DNA of 64,000 bases from Meghimatium bilineatum (Eukaryota; Mollusca; Gastropoda; Stylommatophora; Philomycidae): assembly GCA_034231615.1 (NCBI GenBank), contig CM067322.1, positions 57,478,828 to 57,542,827 of the forward strand, in the 5' to 3' direction. Under the pieces are notes generated by a model. It saw only the letters and a list, made by a program, of their open reading frames with translations, was not told where the DNA came from and searched no databases. Shown here piece by piece: positions 11,426 through 22,379 of the stretch (position 1 is the stretch's first letter; the number at the start of each line of letters is the position of its first letter). The translations under genes were made by a program, and so were the position numbers.

Positions 11426-13185
11426 TTTTATCCAACAGATCTTATAGAACAGAGGGTCAAGCTTCATCAAACGCCTGTTACGAGATGTAATATACGTCTA
11501 AGTGCCGCTATTGTTTGCTTTTTCTTTCGGGTTACTTTAGCACACCTCCATCATTTTGTACTGTCATACACAACCCGTTAATAACATAACGTACAATACG
11601 TCTCATTGGTACACAAAAGTAAAGACACGATATTGTAAGAATGATTTCTATTAGAAACAGAAACCCGGCAAGCTAAAAGAAACAACATAAATAGAATAAA
11701 TAAACACATTGAAAAATATAAAAGCAATCATAATTTCTGTAGCCACTGAATACAGAAAAGAATGGAAACACGAGTAGTTGTAAGTGGCTATATAATAACA
11801 AAAACTTATTAGAAATGACAGGTTTCTTCCAAACAATAAAGTATGATGTACTCTCATTAAGCAACGAATGAAAAACAGAGCAGACTGAATACCTCAGGGA
11901 AGGTTATTCGCGGTATCGAATTGTGTCTTTACAATTGTTCAGAAGTCAAACTCTCTCATAGACTAGTTCTATCACTGAGTTTTTTCTTTTTGCTATCATT
12001 GTTGCAGGTTTACTGCTAAAACAGTTATTCTATTTGTATGTTACAATTACATATATACATATATAATCCGCCCGTGTTTTTCTAGCAATCTCCGCTTTTG
12101 AGCTGCAATTTGTACTTTCTTTACAATGCACTTTGTCCTTCCGTATTGTATATAGTGCTCTGTTTCGTGTGGCATTTTTCCATGTATCATGATTTATAAT
12201 AAAGATTTTTAATGATGTTTTTAATGAGTAATTTGAACACCTCTGTTGGCAACCTTAAAAATTCATATCTTTCTGAATCTCACCATATAGGATTCAAGCG
12301 ATCACTAATCCACTTCAATGTACTTGGATTTGTTAAGATACTTTGAGAGTACGAGTATTATTCAGAAATTGTTGGAAGATACATTTCACAATGAATGAAT
12401 AAACGAATGACAGGTCTGGGACTCACACTTTCAAAAACATTAATGAGTTCTTTCAAGATTGACTGATTACTAATTAGTTTTGCTTCCATGAACAGCGTTG
12501 ATAATGTATGAAGGTAATCCTTGTTGTTTTACAATTAAGTGAGCTGCAGTTGAAAATCTCCTTCCTCTTCGACAATATTTGTGTAATGAAAATAAGAGCA
12601 GTTCTGAAAGCTTTCGGCACAGGTAAATTAAGAAAGATTGAGAGCAATATTTCTATAACTGTGTTTCTGTTGATTTAAATGAAACTTTCCGATCTGTTTA
12701 TTTTATTGGAATGAAAAATAAAAAAGGCTCACCGAAGAATACTATATACTTATTGCTCCTAATTCATGATGATTCAAACACACAAAACAAACATAATTTC
12801 AATTCAATGCCAACTAGTTTGCATGCATACCATCTTACGGTAATACTTAAGAAAGTTTTCCACGCGACTGATTAAAGTCAATGTTCTTTAGTCTCGAAAT
12901 TTAACTGTTTATTTTCTTCATTTTCATTGTTCTTTCTCAAATTCCTCCAGATAAGCAAGATGTAATCCACAGAATGGAGTGAAAATGTGTCATGGTTTCA
13001 GCTGTGCTGCGATACCTGTGCCTTTCGGCCTTAATAATCAAATTTCAGCATTGCTTCTGGGTCACTGTGACCCTTTATGCAATGGAACAGCCACTCCACT
13101 CTCTTCCCTCCCCACCCCAAAAAAAAATCCGTATAAAACTCACCTCCTTAGTTACGTTTAATGATATGCAATGCAGATAATAGTA

Positions 13186-13440
13186 TCTCCCTAGCGTAGT
13201 GGTTAAGCTGTTCCCCTTGTATTCAAGAGGTCATGGGTTCGAATCCGCTTCGTGTCATCTTGTGTACAAATTGGATTTTTTCGGAGATCCCTGTGGATTA
13301 TCACTTGAAGCTACAGAGTTACGTGAATTGAGTGACACTCTCGGCAGGCGGCGTAACACTTCGTTGAGAGGGACGGAGTACATATGAGAAACCGAGTACA
13401 GTGAAGTCAATCTTCTACGACTTTTCAACCATTTTTTTCA
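13186..13440 (+). mobile_element. tRNA-derived SINE (family S1), head plus body
   Basis: The head has a good A box (TAGCGTAGTGGTTAAG), an anticodon-arm-like segment CCCTTGTATTCAAGAGG and a perfect B box (GGTTCGAATCC). The tRNA-like part is about 72 bases with an imperfect anticodon stem. The body (TCGGAGATCCCTGTGG, TGAATTGAGTGACACTCTC, GAGAGGGACGGAG) contains the inverted pair ACACTCTCGG...CGTTGAGAGGGA and has no counterpart elsewhere in the window. The 3' end is uncertain and no clear target duplication was seen. Confidence 0.75.
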
Positions 13441-13544
13441 ATCTCTATACTGTTCTGTGCCCCCCATCGGAACATGTAACACACAAATTGAGACTATGAG
13501 TTCTTGTTTAATGTTATCAAAGCTGATGTTGTAAAATCGTGTAC

Positions 13545-13925
13545 ATGTCAATGGCGTATATGTCAATGTACGGCTACTTGCTGTGTAGACATGTCAATGT
13601 ACGGCTACTTGCTGTGTAGACATGTGAATGTACGGCTACTTGCTGTGTAGACATGTGAATGTACGGCTACCTGCTGTGTAGACATGTGAATGTACGGCTA
13701 CTTGCTGTGTAGACATGTCAATGTACGGCTACTTGCTGTGTAGACATGTCAATGTACGGCTACTTGCTGTGTAGACATGTCAATGGCGTATATGTCAATG
13801 TACGGCTACTTTCTGTGTAGACATATCAATGTACGGCTACTTGCTGTGTAGACATATCAATGTACGGCTACTTGCTGTGTAGACATGGTAATGTACGGCT
13901 ACTTTCTGTGTTGACATGTTAAACT
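13545..13925. repeat. 31-bp minisatellite, about 12 copies, related to a LINE tail
   Basis: The monomer is CTACTTGCTGTGTAGACATG followed by TCAATGTACGG. The segment ACTTGCTGTGTAGACATGTC also occurs, followed by AAACTGCGAACGAG, in the tail at 58385-58433 and on the minus strand at 24305-24345. The last unit of the array itself runs out as ACATGTTAAACTGCGACAAA, the continuation of that tail. Variants include ACATGTGAATG and ACATATCAATG. Confidence 0.93.
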
Positions 13926-14036
13926 GCGACAAATAATGAACGGAATTATGCTTGTGTCAATGCTTAAGTTAACTAAATATACTCTCATTGCTATTTCTTT
14001 TTCTCCTTGCATTGAGAACTTTATATTGTAACTCTT

Positions 14037-14278
14037 CACTGGCTTCACATATGAGTGATCCTGGGCTCATTCCCCAGTTGATGCGGACATTTTTTTCAGA
14101 TCGCAAAGGCTCCCGGGTCGACCCAGCCTTAAATGGGTATCGGATTAATCCGGGAAGAAAAGAATGCGATAGAGAGGAGATGACTACCCCCTCCCTCATT
14201 TGCAGAGCCTCTGAAATGTGAGATCGCTAACATCTCACACCCCTACAGCATTAATAAATGCTATAGGTTACTTTACTA
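14037..14278 (+). mobile_element. SINE family S2, 5'-truncated
   Basis: It matches the full copy at 19871-20143 almost base for base from CACTGGCTTC onward. Shared pieces include ATATGAGTGRTCCTGGG, GGTCGACCCAGCCTTAAATG and the end AATAAATGCTATRGGTTACT. It lacks the first part of the tRNA-like head including the A box, so it is a truncated retrocopy. Confidence 0.85.
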
Positions 14279-14671
14279 TTTTTATTGTAATTTTCACCGT
14301 ATCAATATTGTATTGTTTTTAAATTTATATATATTTTGTGTCTAGGTTTATGGATATGCTTTATGTGTTTTAGTAGGGATGTACCGGATTCCGGCTCCGG
14401 TAAATTCGGAATCCGGCCATTTTTACAAATCCGGCTCCGGTCCAATGTTGCCGGATTTAGGCCGGATTTGTGTTGCCTAGTCAGGTGAATTTTCTGTACA
14501 TGTTTCATGAGGTCAAGCATAGTAGCACTTCCAGTTGACTATTTCTCGCTGATGTAAATAAGCATTTTAAGATTTCATTTTGAATATTAATGGTACATTA
14601 ACTTCATGAGTTCGTGAGACTTGAATATTTCGAATTTTCGTAAATTTCTTTGGTCCTGCCGATAAAATAAA

Positions 14672-16790
14672 GTGGGATCACAATCTAAGTCATACAGCGC
14701 CGTTTGGGATTACTTCAAGGATAAAGACGATTATTCAGTGAAGGTGATATGTAAGTTTTGTGACAAACAGTTATCACGTGGACTATCAGATCGCCCCAAA
14801 AACTTCTCAACATCATCAATGCAGACCCATTTGCGATCGATGCACAGGAAAAGCTATGACGAAATGATGGAAAAGAAAGCATCACTGCAGGCAATTGTAT
14901 TGGCGACCACATCTATGATGAATCTGGGATCGTGTTTGCACAAAGCAAGCAGCAGTACCCAGCAGTCAATTATGCAGGCATGGGACGGGTCAAAATTTGG
15001 GACATCACAATCCCAATGCTAAACGCATTCATGCTACACGTAGCCCGAATGATAGCCATAAATACGGAGCTTTTTCAAGTAGTTGAACGACCAGGCTTCA
15101 GAGAACTGATGCATACAATGGAAAAAAGGTATGAATTGCCCTCAAGAAAGTATATTGCTGAACATGTCATTCCTGACATGTGTAAACGTCTGAAGGTAAA
15201 AATTGCAGCAATGATATCTGAAACTGATTACATATAATTCACAACAGATACGTGGACAGCTGAACACACTACTCAGTCATTTATGGGCATAACTGGCCAT
15301 TGGTTAACAGACTCATTCGTTCACCGCAGTGTAGTCTTCCATTGTATTGCATGTGATGAACATCATACGGCCACAAACTTGCTTGCACATTTTGAAATGA
15401 TGCTGGATGAGTGGTCAATTGCACGTGAGAAGTGCCATGTTGTTGTGAGAGACAATGCATTTAACATTATCAAATGCTTTCGTGATGGCAGCTATTCAAG
15501 TGTTGGATGTTCTGCACACACATTGCAGCTGTGTGTGCGTGATGGTCTTTCGAGTCTAAAGTATGTTGCTGACATCATCGGTACTGGAAGAAAATTGATA
15601 GGACATTTCAAACACTCTTTTTCAGCAACCAGTCGTTTGCATGAACTTCAAAAGGAATTAAACCTACCACAACATCAGCTTATCCAGGACGTGACAACAC
15701 AATGGAACTCAACGTTTTATATGCTACGACGTCTGTTAGAACAGCAGAGCAGCATCAGCCTGTTAGTTAGTTCCTTTCGTGCCGCAAGCGACACATAGGG
15801 CAAAGGTTTTGGTTCTCCATATGATGCGGTCCGCTACTTGCAGCTACTAGTTCCTGGATGGTCTTACAACCTATTAATTCCTCTTCCTTAAGAATAGTGT
15901 TTTAAGGGTTGTTTTAGGTCTTCCTCTTTTTCCTTTTCCCTCAGGTGACCACATAAGGGCTTGTTGGTTTATCCTGTTTACATCTAGTCGTAAAACGTGA
16001 CCAAGGTATTTCCATCTTCGTTTTCTTATGATGTTTGAAACATACTCTTGGTGAAACGTAATCAGTCTGTACTGTGTTGAAATTGATTCGGTAACTGGGC
16101 TAACGGCACACCAGTAGGCAGTAACGGAGAATGTGGTAGGTACTTATGCACCATTTGAAGAACTCACACGTGAAATAAGTGCAGCTCACGCACCAATATC
16201 ATTTGTGATCCCATTAGTGAAAACACTCATGACTTTCCTCCAGAAAGAAGGTAGTGATGCTGGGATCAAAACTATGAAAGCAGCCCTGTTTGAAGCTGTT
16301 AGTAGCAGATTTGCGAACATTGAGTTTAACAGTATTTACACCTGTGCCACACTACTGAATCCAAGATTCAAGCTGTGCTTCTTCTCCGAACGTAGCAGAA
16401 ATGATGCACGAGCCCATCTGATGTTAGCAGCTAACTCCATTATTCATTCAGCAAATACAGTCAGTGCACATGATCCATCAGGTACTAGTAGCAGTACTAG
16501 TGTTTTGACTTCTGTGAGCACTGCCACACAGTACGAGTCCAGCCTATAGAGCTATATTGACACAATTGTCGAGGAAAATCCTACGACAGATCGTTCTGCA
16601 AGTGCCGAGCATTAGCACAGCATTAACACTGAGGTGACACAGTACCTGTCAGAGCCACTTCACACTCGACAGTCAGATCCAGTTTCATGGTGGCATGCCA
16701 ATAACCAAAGATTTCCAAGTATGGCTAGACTGGCGCAGGCATTTCTTGCACCACCACCTACAAGTGTGCCATCGGAACAGTCCTGCAGGA
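14672..16790 (+). pseudogene. hAT-superfamily transposase (BED finger type), disrupted
   Basis: Domain order is that of Ac/ZBED-like hAT transposases. A BED zinc finger spans about 14690-14865 (SAVWDYF, CKFC, THLRSMH). After a frameshift near 14990 comes VARMIAINTELFQVVERPGF. The RNase H-like core begins with FTTDTWTAEHTT (15238 on, just after an in-frame stop) and continues VVVRDNAFNI, VGCSAHTLQL and TTQWNSTFYMLRRLLEQ. The reading breaks at 15797, where an antisense LINE piece intervenes, and resumes at about 16090 with [16 protein letters not shown]. The C-terminal dimerisation signature is visible near 16688-16780 (DPVSWWHANNQRFPS, then APPPTSVPSEQS) after stops at 16547 and 16612. Frameshifts, three or more stops and the insertion mean it cannot make active enzyme. 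Confidence 0.85.
15797..16089 (-). mobile_element. RTE-like LINE 3' fragment (family E) inserted in the hAT transposase
   Basis: On the minus strand it encodes [15 protein letters not shown], then [13 protein letters not shown], the conserved C-terminal region of RTE-like endonuclease/reverse-transcriptase proteins. It lies antisense to the transposase. The hAT reading stops at 15797 and picks up again at about 16085. I could not identify a target duplication with confidence, so the exact boundaries are approximate. Confidence 0.75.
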
Positions 16791-17524
16791 GACATTAACA
16801 CTACCACCGTAGTAGCCTTGTACCACAAAATTTCACAGCCATAATGAAGACTGACTGACTGAAATAGTGAAAGTACTGAATGAATTTATTTCAATAAATT
16901 TAATCTGTTCAATGTACTGTTGTTGTGAGTTGTAAACGAGCTGCCAAATTGTCAACTGAAAACAATGTGAAAACTAAAAACTAAAAATTAAAATTACTAA
17001 ATAGCATTATGTGCTTATGTATTATGTTTCATCTTGAACTTATGGAACTTACTATTTATTACTTATTCTAATGTAAATATAATTATTTTACATTTAAATA
17101 ATTTAATATGAGTATATGGCATCTTTGTCATGTCTATCGTAATAAACTGCAGTAATGAACAGTCGAGTGACTTCACTCACCTAAGTCAAGTGATGTAGTA
17201 CATTATTCAACTTTTTTTTTTTAATTTGTAAATCCGGCTCCGGCTTCGGCTCCGGCCGGATCTCACTTCACAAATCCGGCCAAATCCGGTGCGGCCGGAT
17301 TCCAAAAATTTGAATCCGGCACAGCCCTAGTTTTTATCCCTATTTTAAATCTTTATTTTCTGACAAATATTTCCACGCGAAATTATAGTTCGCGATATTT
17401 ATTTAATTTTGAGTGTTTTTGGGAGTATAATTGGTTCTTTTGGAGAATTTCTTAGGATTTTTTAATTGGGGTGCAGTTGTATTATTTGAGTGTGCATGAA
17501 CTTAGTATTCGTATTTGACTTTAT

Positions 17525-17905
17525 CAACGTTCTACCCACTTGACTATACCAATCTTTGTTCACTTCACAATGACGGCTATCTCTCCACATGACTATGCCA
17601 ATCTTTGCCCACTTCACAATGACGGCTATCTCTCTACATGACTATGCCAATCTTTGCCCACTTCACAATGACGGCTATCACTCTATATAAAAATGCCAAT
17701 CTTTGCCTACTTCACAATGATTGCTATCTCTCTACATGACTATACCAATCTTTGCCCACTTCACAATGACGGCTATCTCTCTACATGACTATGCCAAACT
17801 TTGCCTACTTCACAATGACGGCTATCTCTCTACATGACTATGCCAAACTTTGCCTACTTCACAATGACGGCTATCTCTATTCATGGCTATGCCAATCATT
17901 GCCAA
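17525..17905. repeat. 49-bp minisatellite, about 7.5 copies
   Basis: The monomer contains CTACATGACTATGCC, AATCTTTGCC and CACTTCACAATGACGGCTAT. Units vary slightly (CAAACTTTGCC, TCATGGCTATGCC in the last). Open frames across it are by-products. Confidence 0.93.
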
Positions 17906-19185
17906 GTTCTCACGCAGTGCACTTTATGTCACAGTGTCGACATTCTTTGCTCTTCTCCCCCTTTCGGATCACCGAAACACTCAAGCGTTATGCATATATT
18001 AATTATCGATGTATATATTATGTTTATTCATATGTTTGAGTGTAAACACCAGTCCGTAAATGTAGTTACGAATTAGTGCATGAATGTACAGATTTCTAAG
18101 ACATGTCACTCACGGTGAAGAAAGTGCTATAGAGTTCCAAACTCAGATACTGTCTGGGATGCCACCGATGTTATTGTTACATTAACCCAGAGGTAACCTA
18201 ATGCCTGCACCAGTAATTAAACGCTTTCCTGTAGCAAGCACGGTCAGTAACTAATGGCTTTAAAAAAAAACCCTCTTATCTTGCTTGTTTTTATCCAGAG
18301 GAAACATAAAACAAGCATGTTGAAAATGTGTGGGTTTGTTCCTGTCAAATAAGAAAGAAGGGTTATTTGTTTACAGGAAATGTATGTTTACTTAAGCGTT
18401 GTTTTTGATGAATGGAACTGCTTTTCATGTTTAAGACTAAACACGTTAACTAGAGTTTCTAGTTTAATCATTCTTATTTCATATTTACTTATTTAGTATG
18501 TAATTGACTTGACTCGCATTCCATAATTCCACTTCGAATAAAAGGCTGGCAACTGACGTTTCTATCCAATTTATAAATTAGGAGCTGTCATCTTGAGTTT
18601 CATTCATTAAGTTTCAGATGTATGTGCTTCATACATTGTAAATTCCATTCTTTGTAGGTATTTCGTAGTCGTAACCTTCGATAACAGTAACCATGTTGTT
18701 CCGGCAGGCCGACTTTGTGCTTGAACTAGTTACGGGCACGGCTTGGGTGGGCGGAACAACACAGAAACATGTCGCAAGTGCCAGAGTTGTTCCCTAATGT
18801 CGACGTCTGTTTCAGCGGCATTTGACTCGAAACACCATCGAGTAAGATGTCTGCTGGAACAGAAGGCGGATCACTTATGGGAATGCCCACGTGATGTGAG
18901 GCCAGTTTCTAATCAAGAAGAAGAAAAATTACTGAACTTCCGCAGATTAGTCGGAGCAGAAGTTTCCAGTTGGTGATCATGTGCATTCATTTTCTTTTTC
19001 TCGATATTTTATATAAACCACAACAACTCCATTTTCACTGCTCTGGTTGCTGGTACATCAGTATATACTTGTATCCACATATTTCTTGGGTACATATCTT
19101 CGATTATGTTGCATAATATTACTTTCTTTTAGAGAAAATTCAGTTTTCTCATGGTGTAGGTATTGTTTTTGGAACTTGCACAAAA
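17906..19185. other. No recognisable gene
   Basis: A 77-codon open frame at 18743-18976 contains CRKCQSC and ends LLNFRRLVGAEVSSW. I recognise no family and see no splice or promoter support. The rest is AT-rich and featureless. Confidence 0.35.
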
Positions 19186-19189
19186 TAGA

Positions 19190-19460
19190 TCTACATGGCG
19201 TTCTACAATAAAAAAAGAGCACATCATCTTGTGAAAAGAGGAGAAATGCGGCATCTCAACAGCGGATAGTAGTTAGGCAGTCACGGATAGACCAAGATCC
19301 GTCTACAGTGGTCATTCCATGCCCAAACTGTTCAATGAAATTTACAGCTCGAATAGGGCTCATTAGCCATCTACGAACGTATAATCAAGGACATAACTCT
19401 AATTGAATTTTCAATAGTGGATGTAACAAATGGTCATCATCATCATGTGATGGTCGAACA
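19190..19460 (+). pseudogene. LINE 3' end with C2H2-like C-terminal motif
   Basis: The frames give TWRSTIKKRAHHL, then RQSRIDQDPSTVVIPCPNCS and KFTARIGLISHLRTY. The CPxC...ARIGLxSHLRT motif is the zinc-finger-like end found in many RTE-like endonuclease/reverse-transcriptase retrotransposons. It is followed by a GGTCATCATCATCATG simple repeat tail. Only the final part of the element is present, with shifts between segments. Confidence 0.75.
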
Positions 19461-19870
19461 ACATTGTTTATTTTGGTTCTGATAGTGCGATTCTAATATT
19501 GCTCACAGGGAACTGGGAAAAGTGTTGGTATTGTGTCTTTTGATATGTCTGGTATACTTGTATTATATTTTTAATTTTTCTGGATCTGTGAATAGAACTG
19601 CTTTTCTTCATCCTTGCACTAACAAGGTCACTGAATCTGGGCATCATTGGGTGTGCTGGCATGATCTTGTACTTTTCTGCATGAATCATGGCCTAGTGTC
19701 CCTCCTGTATGGTAAGGGGGCGATGCCTATAATTTTGTCTAGTTAATTTATGGGAAAAATCTTCATGGCACTTGTGATAAGACGAAGTGTTTGATTTTTG
19801 TACCTTGTCCAGAGCCTGTATGCTGCTTAAATTTATGCTATTGATTCGTATTCTAGTACTGGTCTAATTG

Positions 19871-20143
19871 GGAGCCGCGTTAGCGCAGTGGTTAGCGCAC
19901 TGGCTTCGCATATGAGTGGTCCTGGGTTCATTCCCCAGTTGAGGCGGAAATGTTTTCAGATCGCAACGGCTCCCAGGTCGACCCAGCCTTAAATGGGTAC
20001 CGGATTAATCCCGGAAGTAAAGACTGCGAGGGAGAGGAGATGGCTACCGCCCTCATTTGCAGAGCCTGTGAAATGTGAGATCGCTAACATCTCACACCCC
20101 TACGGCATTAATAAATGCTATGGGTTACTTTACTTTTTTTTTA
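19871..20143 (+). mobile_element. SINE family S2, full length, with 13-bp target duplication
   Basis: The tRNA-like head starts GGAGCCGCGTTAGCGCAGTG and has A box TTAGCGCAGTGG and B box GGTTCATTCCC. The body carries GGTCGACCCAGCCTTAAATG and GGTACCGGATTAATCC, which resembles conserved central domains of metazoan SINEs (recollection, not checked). It ends in a T-rich tail. A perfect 13-bp duplication, ACTGGTCTAATTG, flanks it at 19858-19870 and 20144-20156, proving retroposition. Near-identity to the truncated copy at 14037 suggests a relatively recent family. Confidence 0.93.
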
Positions 20144-20469
20144 ACTGGTCTAATTGCACGTGTAGTTACCTTCTTTAAAGTTATCTCATCGCCACTCCTC
20201 TCCTTAGCTTGTTCCTTCCAATTTCCCCAGGATGACAGTTTCTTTCTTGCCGTTGCCTCGTTTTAGAAATGTGAGACCTCCATGTCAATCTCTTATCTAG
20301 TGTGGTTCCCAGGTACACCGTCTGCTCTTCTGTGTGGATACGTGTATTTCCAAGGTTAATCCCTTCTGCTGTGTCTTTATTTGAGAGAGTGAAGAGTGAT
20401 GTTCAAATTTCACATATACACTGGAGTATGACAAGGATGTGTTCTATGTCCTTTGCTTTTTATTTCATA

Positions 20470-21290
20470 TATCGATTGTATATGCACAATTGCCAACATC
20501 AATGACGAATACAACATAAACTACATTCAGAGGGAACTTCTTTATGAGCGATCAATCAATAATATCAACATCAGAACAATAACTAAAAATCATATAAATA
20601 GACTTCACACAAAATGTAAGGGCTTACATAAAGATACACACAGAAGAAACCGAGGTAATTTCAATTGTAAAAAACATAAAGAAACACTACTATTTCCATC
20701 GATGACCAACAACTTCGACAGATGAAATAATTCACTTATCTTGAAAGATGTATATCATCAAATGTGATAAACACCAAAGAAACATCCAACATAGATGCAA
20801 CATAGTATACGCAACCTTAGGACACATGTCTCATGTGTATTCAAAAACAAACATCTGAACATGAACCTCCAAAACTGCACTATATAAAACGATCATCATA
20901 CCATCACTGTGCTAACAATGTGAAACGTGGACACTTACAACATTAGGCAAAAGACAACAGAAATGATCCGTCTACGTAGAATTCACGGTGTAACAATAAG
21001 AAACAGAAGAGGAAATGAAAACATCTGTAGACTAACAAACACAGTGATAATCCTGGATTACATCAGGAGACAACAGATTAAGTGGTTCTCACATTCTTCC
21101 AGACTACCATCAAATAGTGCCCCTCAAAAAGCATTACTGTACAGACACGATGGATACAAGACCATGGGCAGAACATGCAAAAGATGATCACAGAAATAAA
21201 AGAATCAACGAAAACAAATATATACGAGGGACACAAAAAGGTCATCTCCAGCGAACTCTTTTACTCCTGACGCTGCAAGACATAAAGGGG
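20470..21290 (+). pseudogene. LINE family B fragment (RTE-like C-terminus)
   Basis: After a diverged 5' part with a short open stretch (20520-20720), the region 20920-21270 matches the copy at 42775-43195: MIRLRRIHGVTIRNRRGNEN, then DYIRRQQIKWFSHSSRLPS, MGRTCKR and a final CTTTTACTCCTGACGCTGCAAG. This is the post-palm region of an endonuclease/reverse transcriptase. A stop replaces W in the RGRPxKRW position, and other frameshifts are present. Confidence 0.75.
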
Positions 21291-21329
21291 TAAAACGAAA
21301 ACTAAAAGAAAGATGATGAGGATTTTTCT

Positions 21330-21600
21330 GCATTGATCTTTATCATCCATTTCGCTACCCATGCTGCTATGTTGTCTGCTACCTGTTGTAGTTTCTTGAT
21401 TGCGATCTTCAGAATTTATATACATAGCACACCACCAAGTCATCATACATGATGACTCTTACACATCGTGGAAGTTCGCAGATTTCATCATTTATGAACA
21501 CAAGAAACTGAGTTGGAGACAAAACTGAGCCTTGAGAAACTCCCTTATTTAGCAGAATATTTTTGCTGTTGTAACCTTCCACAGTCAAATGCAACAACAC
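21330..21600 (-). pseudogene. LINE family A reverse transcriptase fragment
   Basis: The minus strand encodes GVSQGSVLSPTQFLVFIND, then MYDDLVV, the RT palm with a YADD-like active-site motif (second residue lost). Beyond 21409 the frame shifts into a segment equivalent to the downstream helix (WADKWM-like; here GSEMDDKDQ). A better copy of the same domain is at 58068-58380. It abuts the 43-bp array at 21600. Confidence 0.8.
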
Positions 21601-22046
21601 ATATATTTATCCAACTTCATCCTCTACAGCGAGGTTGCACAACACATATTTATCCAATCTCATCCTCTACAGCGAGGTTGCACAACACATATTTATCCAA
21701 CTTCATCCTCTACAGCGAGGTTGCACAACACATATTTATCCAATCTCATCCTCTACAGCGAGGTTGCACAACACATATTTATCCAACTTCATCCTCTACA
21801 GCGAGGTTGCACAACACATATTTATCCAATCTCATCCTCTACAGCGAGGTTGCACAACACATATTTATCCAATCTCATCCTCTACAGCGAGGTTGCACAA
21901 CACATATTTATCCAATCTCATCCTCTACAGCGAGGTTGCACAACACATATTTATCCAATCTCATCCTCTACAGCGAGGTTGCACAACACATATTTATCCA
22001 ATCTCATCCTCTACAGCGAGGTTGCACAACACATATTTATCCAATT
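21600..22046. repeat. 43-bp minisatellite, about 10 copies
   Basis: The monomer is TCATCCTCTACAGCGAGGTT followed by GCACAACACATATTTATCCA and ATC/ACT. It is nearly perfect. Because the unit lacks stop codons in all three plus frames, three long overlapping open frames appear. They are a by-product of a stop-free 43-base unit and not protein evidence. The right edge decays into TTCAGCTTCAACACTCAAATGC. Confidence 0.95.
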
Positions 22047-22379
22047 TCAGCTTCAACACTCAAATGCACCAACACAAATATTCAGCCAATTATTTCTATC
22101 GTCTGCGAAGTGGATGAGAGTATAAAAAGAATCGTGACATATTCATAGCTTATATGTATGTTGTTCATTCTTTTCTTTGTCGATCTCTGCTTTTTCCACC
22201 TTCTACTGTTTCAAATAACATCACTATTGATTGGGAATCATGTCTGCATACATATCACAATTGTACTCGTTGTTTTCTATTGAAAACAGTGACTCTTGGA
22301 GATCTAGATTCATCTCTATTGTATCTCTTGCATTCACGTTTGCCCTATGCTGTATTCATCTTTATTCGTTTTATTACTG

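Larger units (their letters stand above)
10506..13185. other. Mostly unrecognised AT-rich sequence
   Basis: Only the short array at 10811-10965 and the inverted repeat at 11281-11425 are recognisable. 11430-13185 shows no domain or repeat, and short open frames there have no known motif. Confidence 0.4.
14374..17329 (+). mobile_element. hAT DNA transposon, 2.96 kb, inactive
   Basis: The ends are imperfect inverted repeats: TAGGGATGTACCGGATT on the left and the complement of TAGGGCTGTGCCGGATT on the right (17313-17329). Both subterminal regions are dense in CCGGAT/ATCCGGC motifs (14395-14472 and 17230-17320), the clustered transposase-binding-type repeats expected of hAT elements. The target duplication is eroded: GTTTTAGT on the left against GTTTTTAT on the right matches 6 of 8, but only with a one-base adjustment of the left end. 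Inside lies a broken hAT transposase interrupted by a LINE fragment. Confidence 0.85.

Noticed and set aside
14366-17337. Clean 8-bp target duplication for the hAT element
   Set aside because: The best pairing (GTTTTAGT and GTTTTTAT) matches 6 of 8 and requires asymmetric element ends, so I do not claim it.
18743-18976. Possible small host gene with CRKCQSC
   Set aside because: The 77-codon frame has no recognisable domain, no splice signals that I can support, and a normal chance length for this much sequence.
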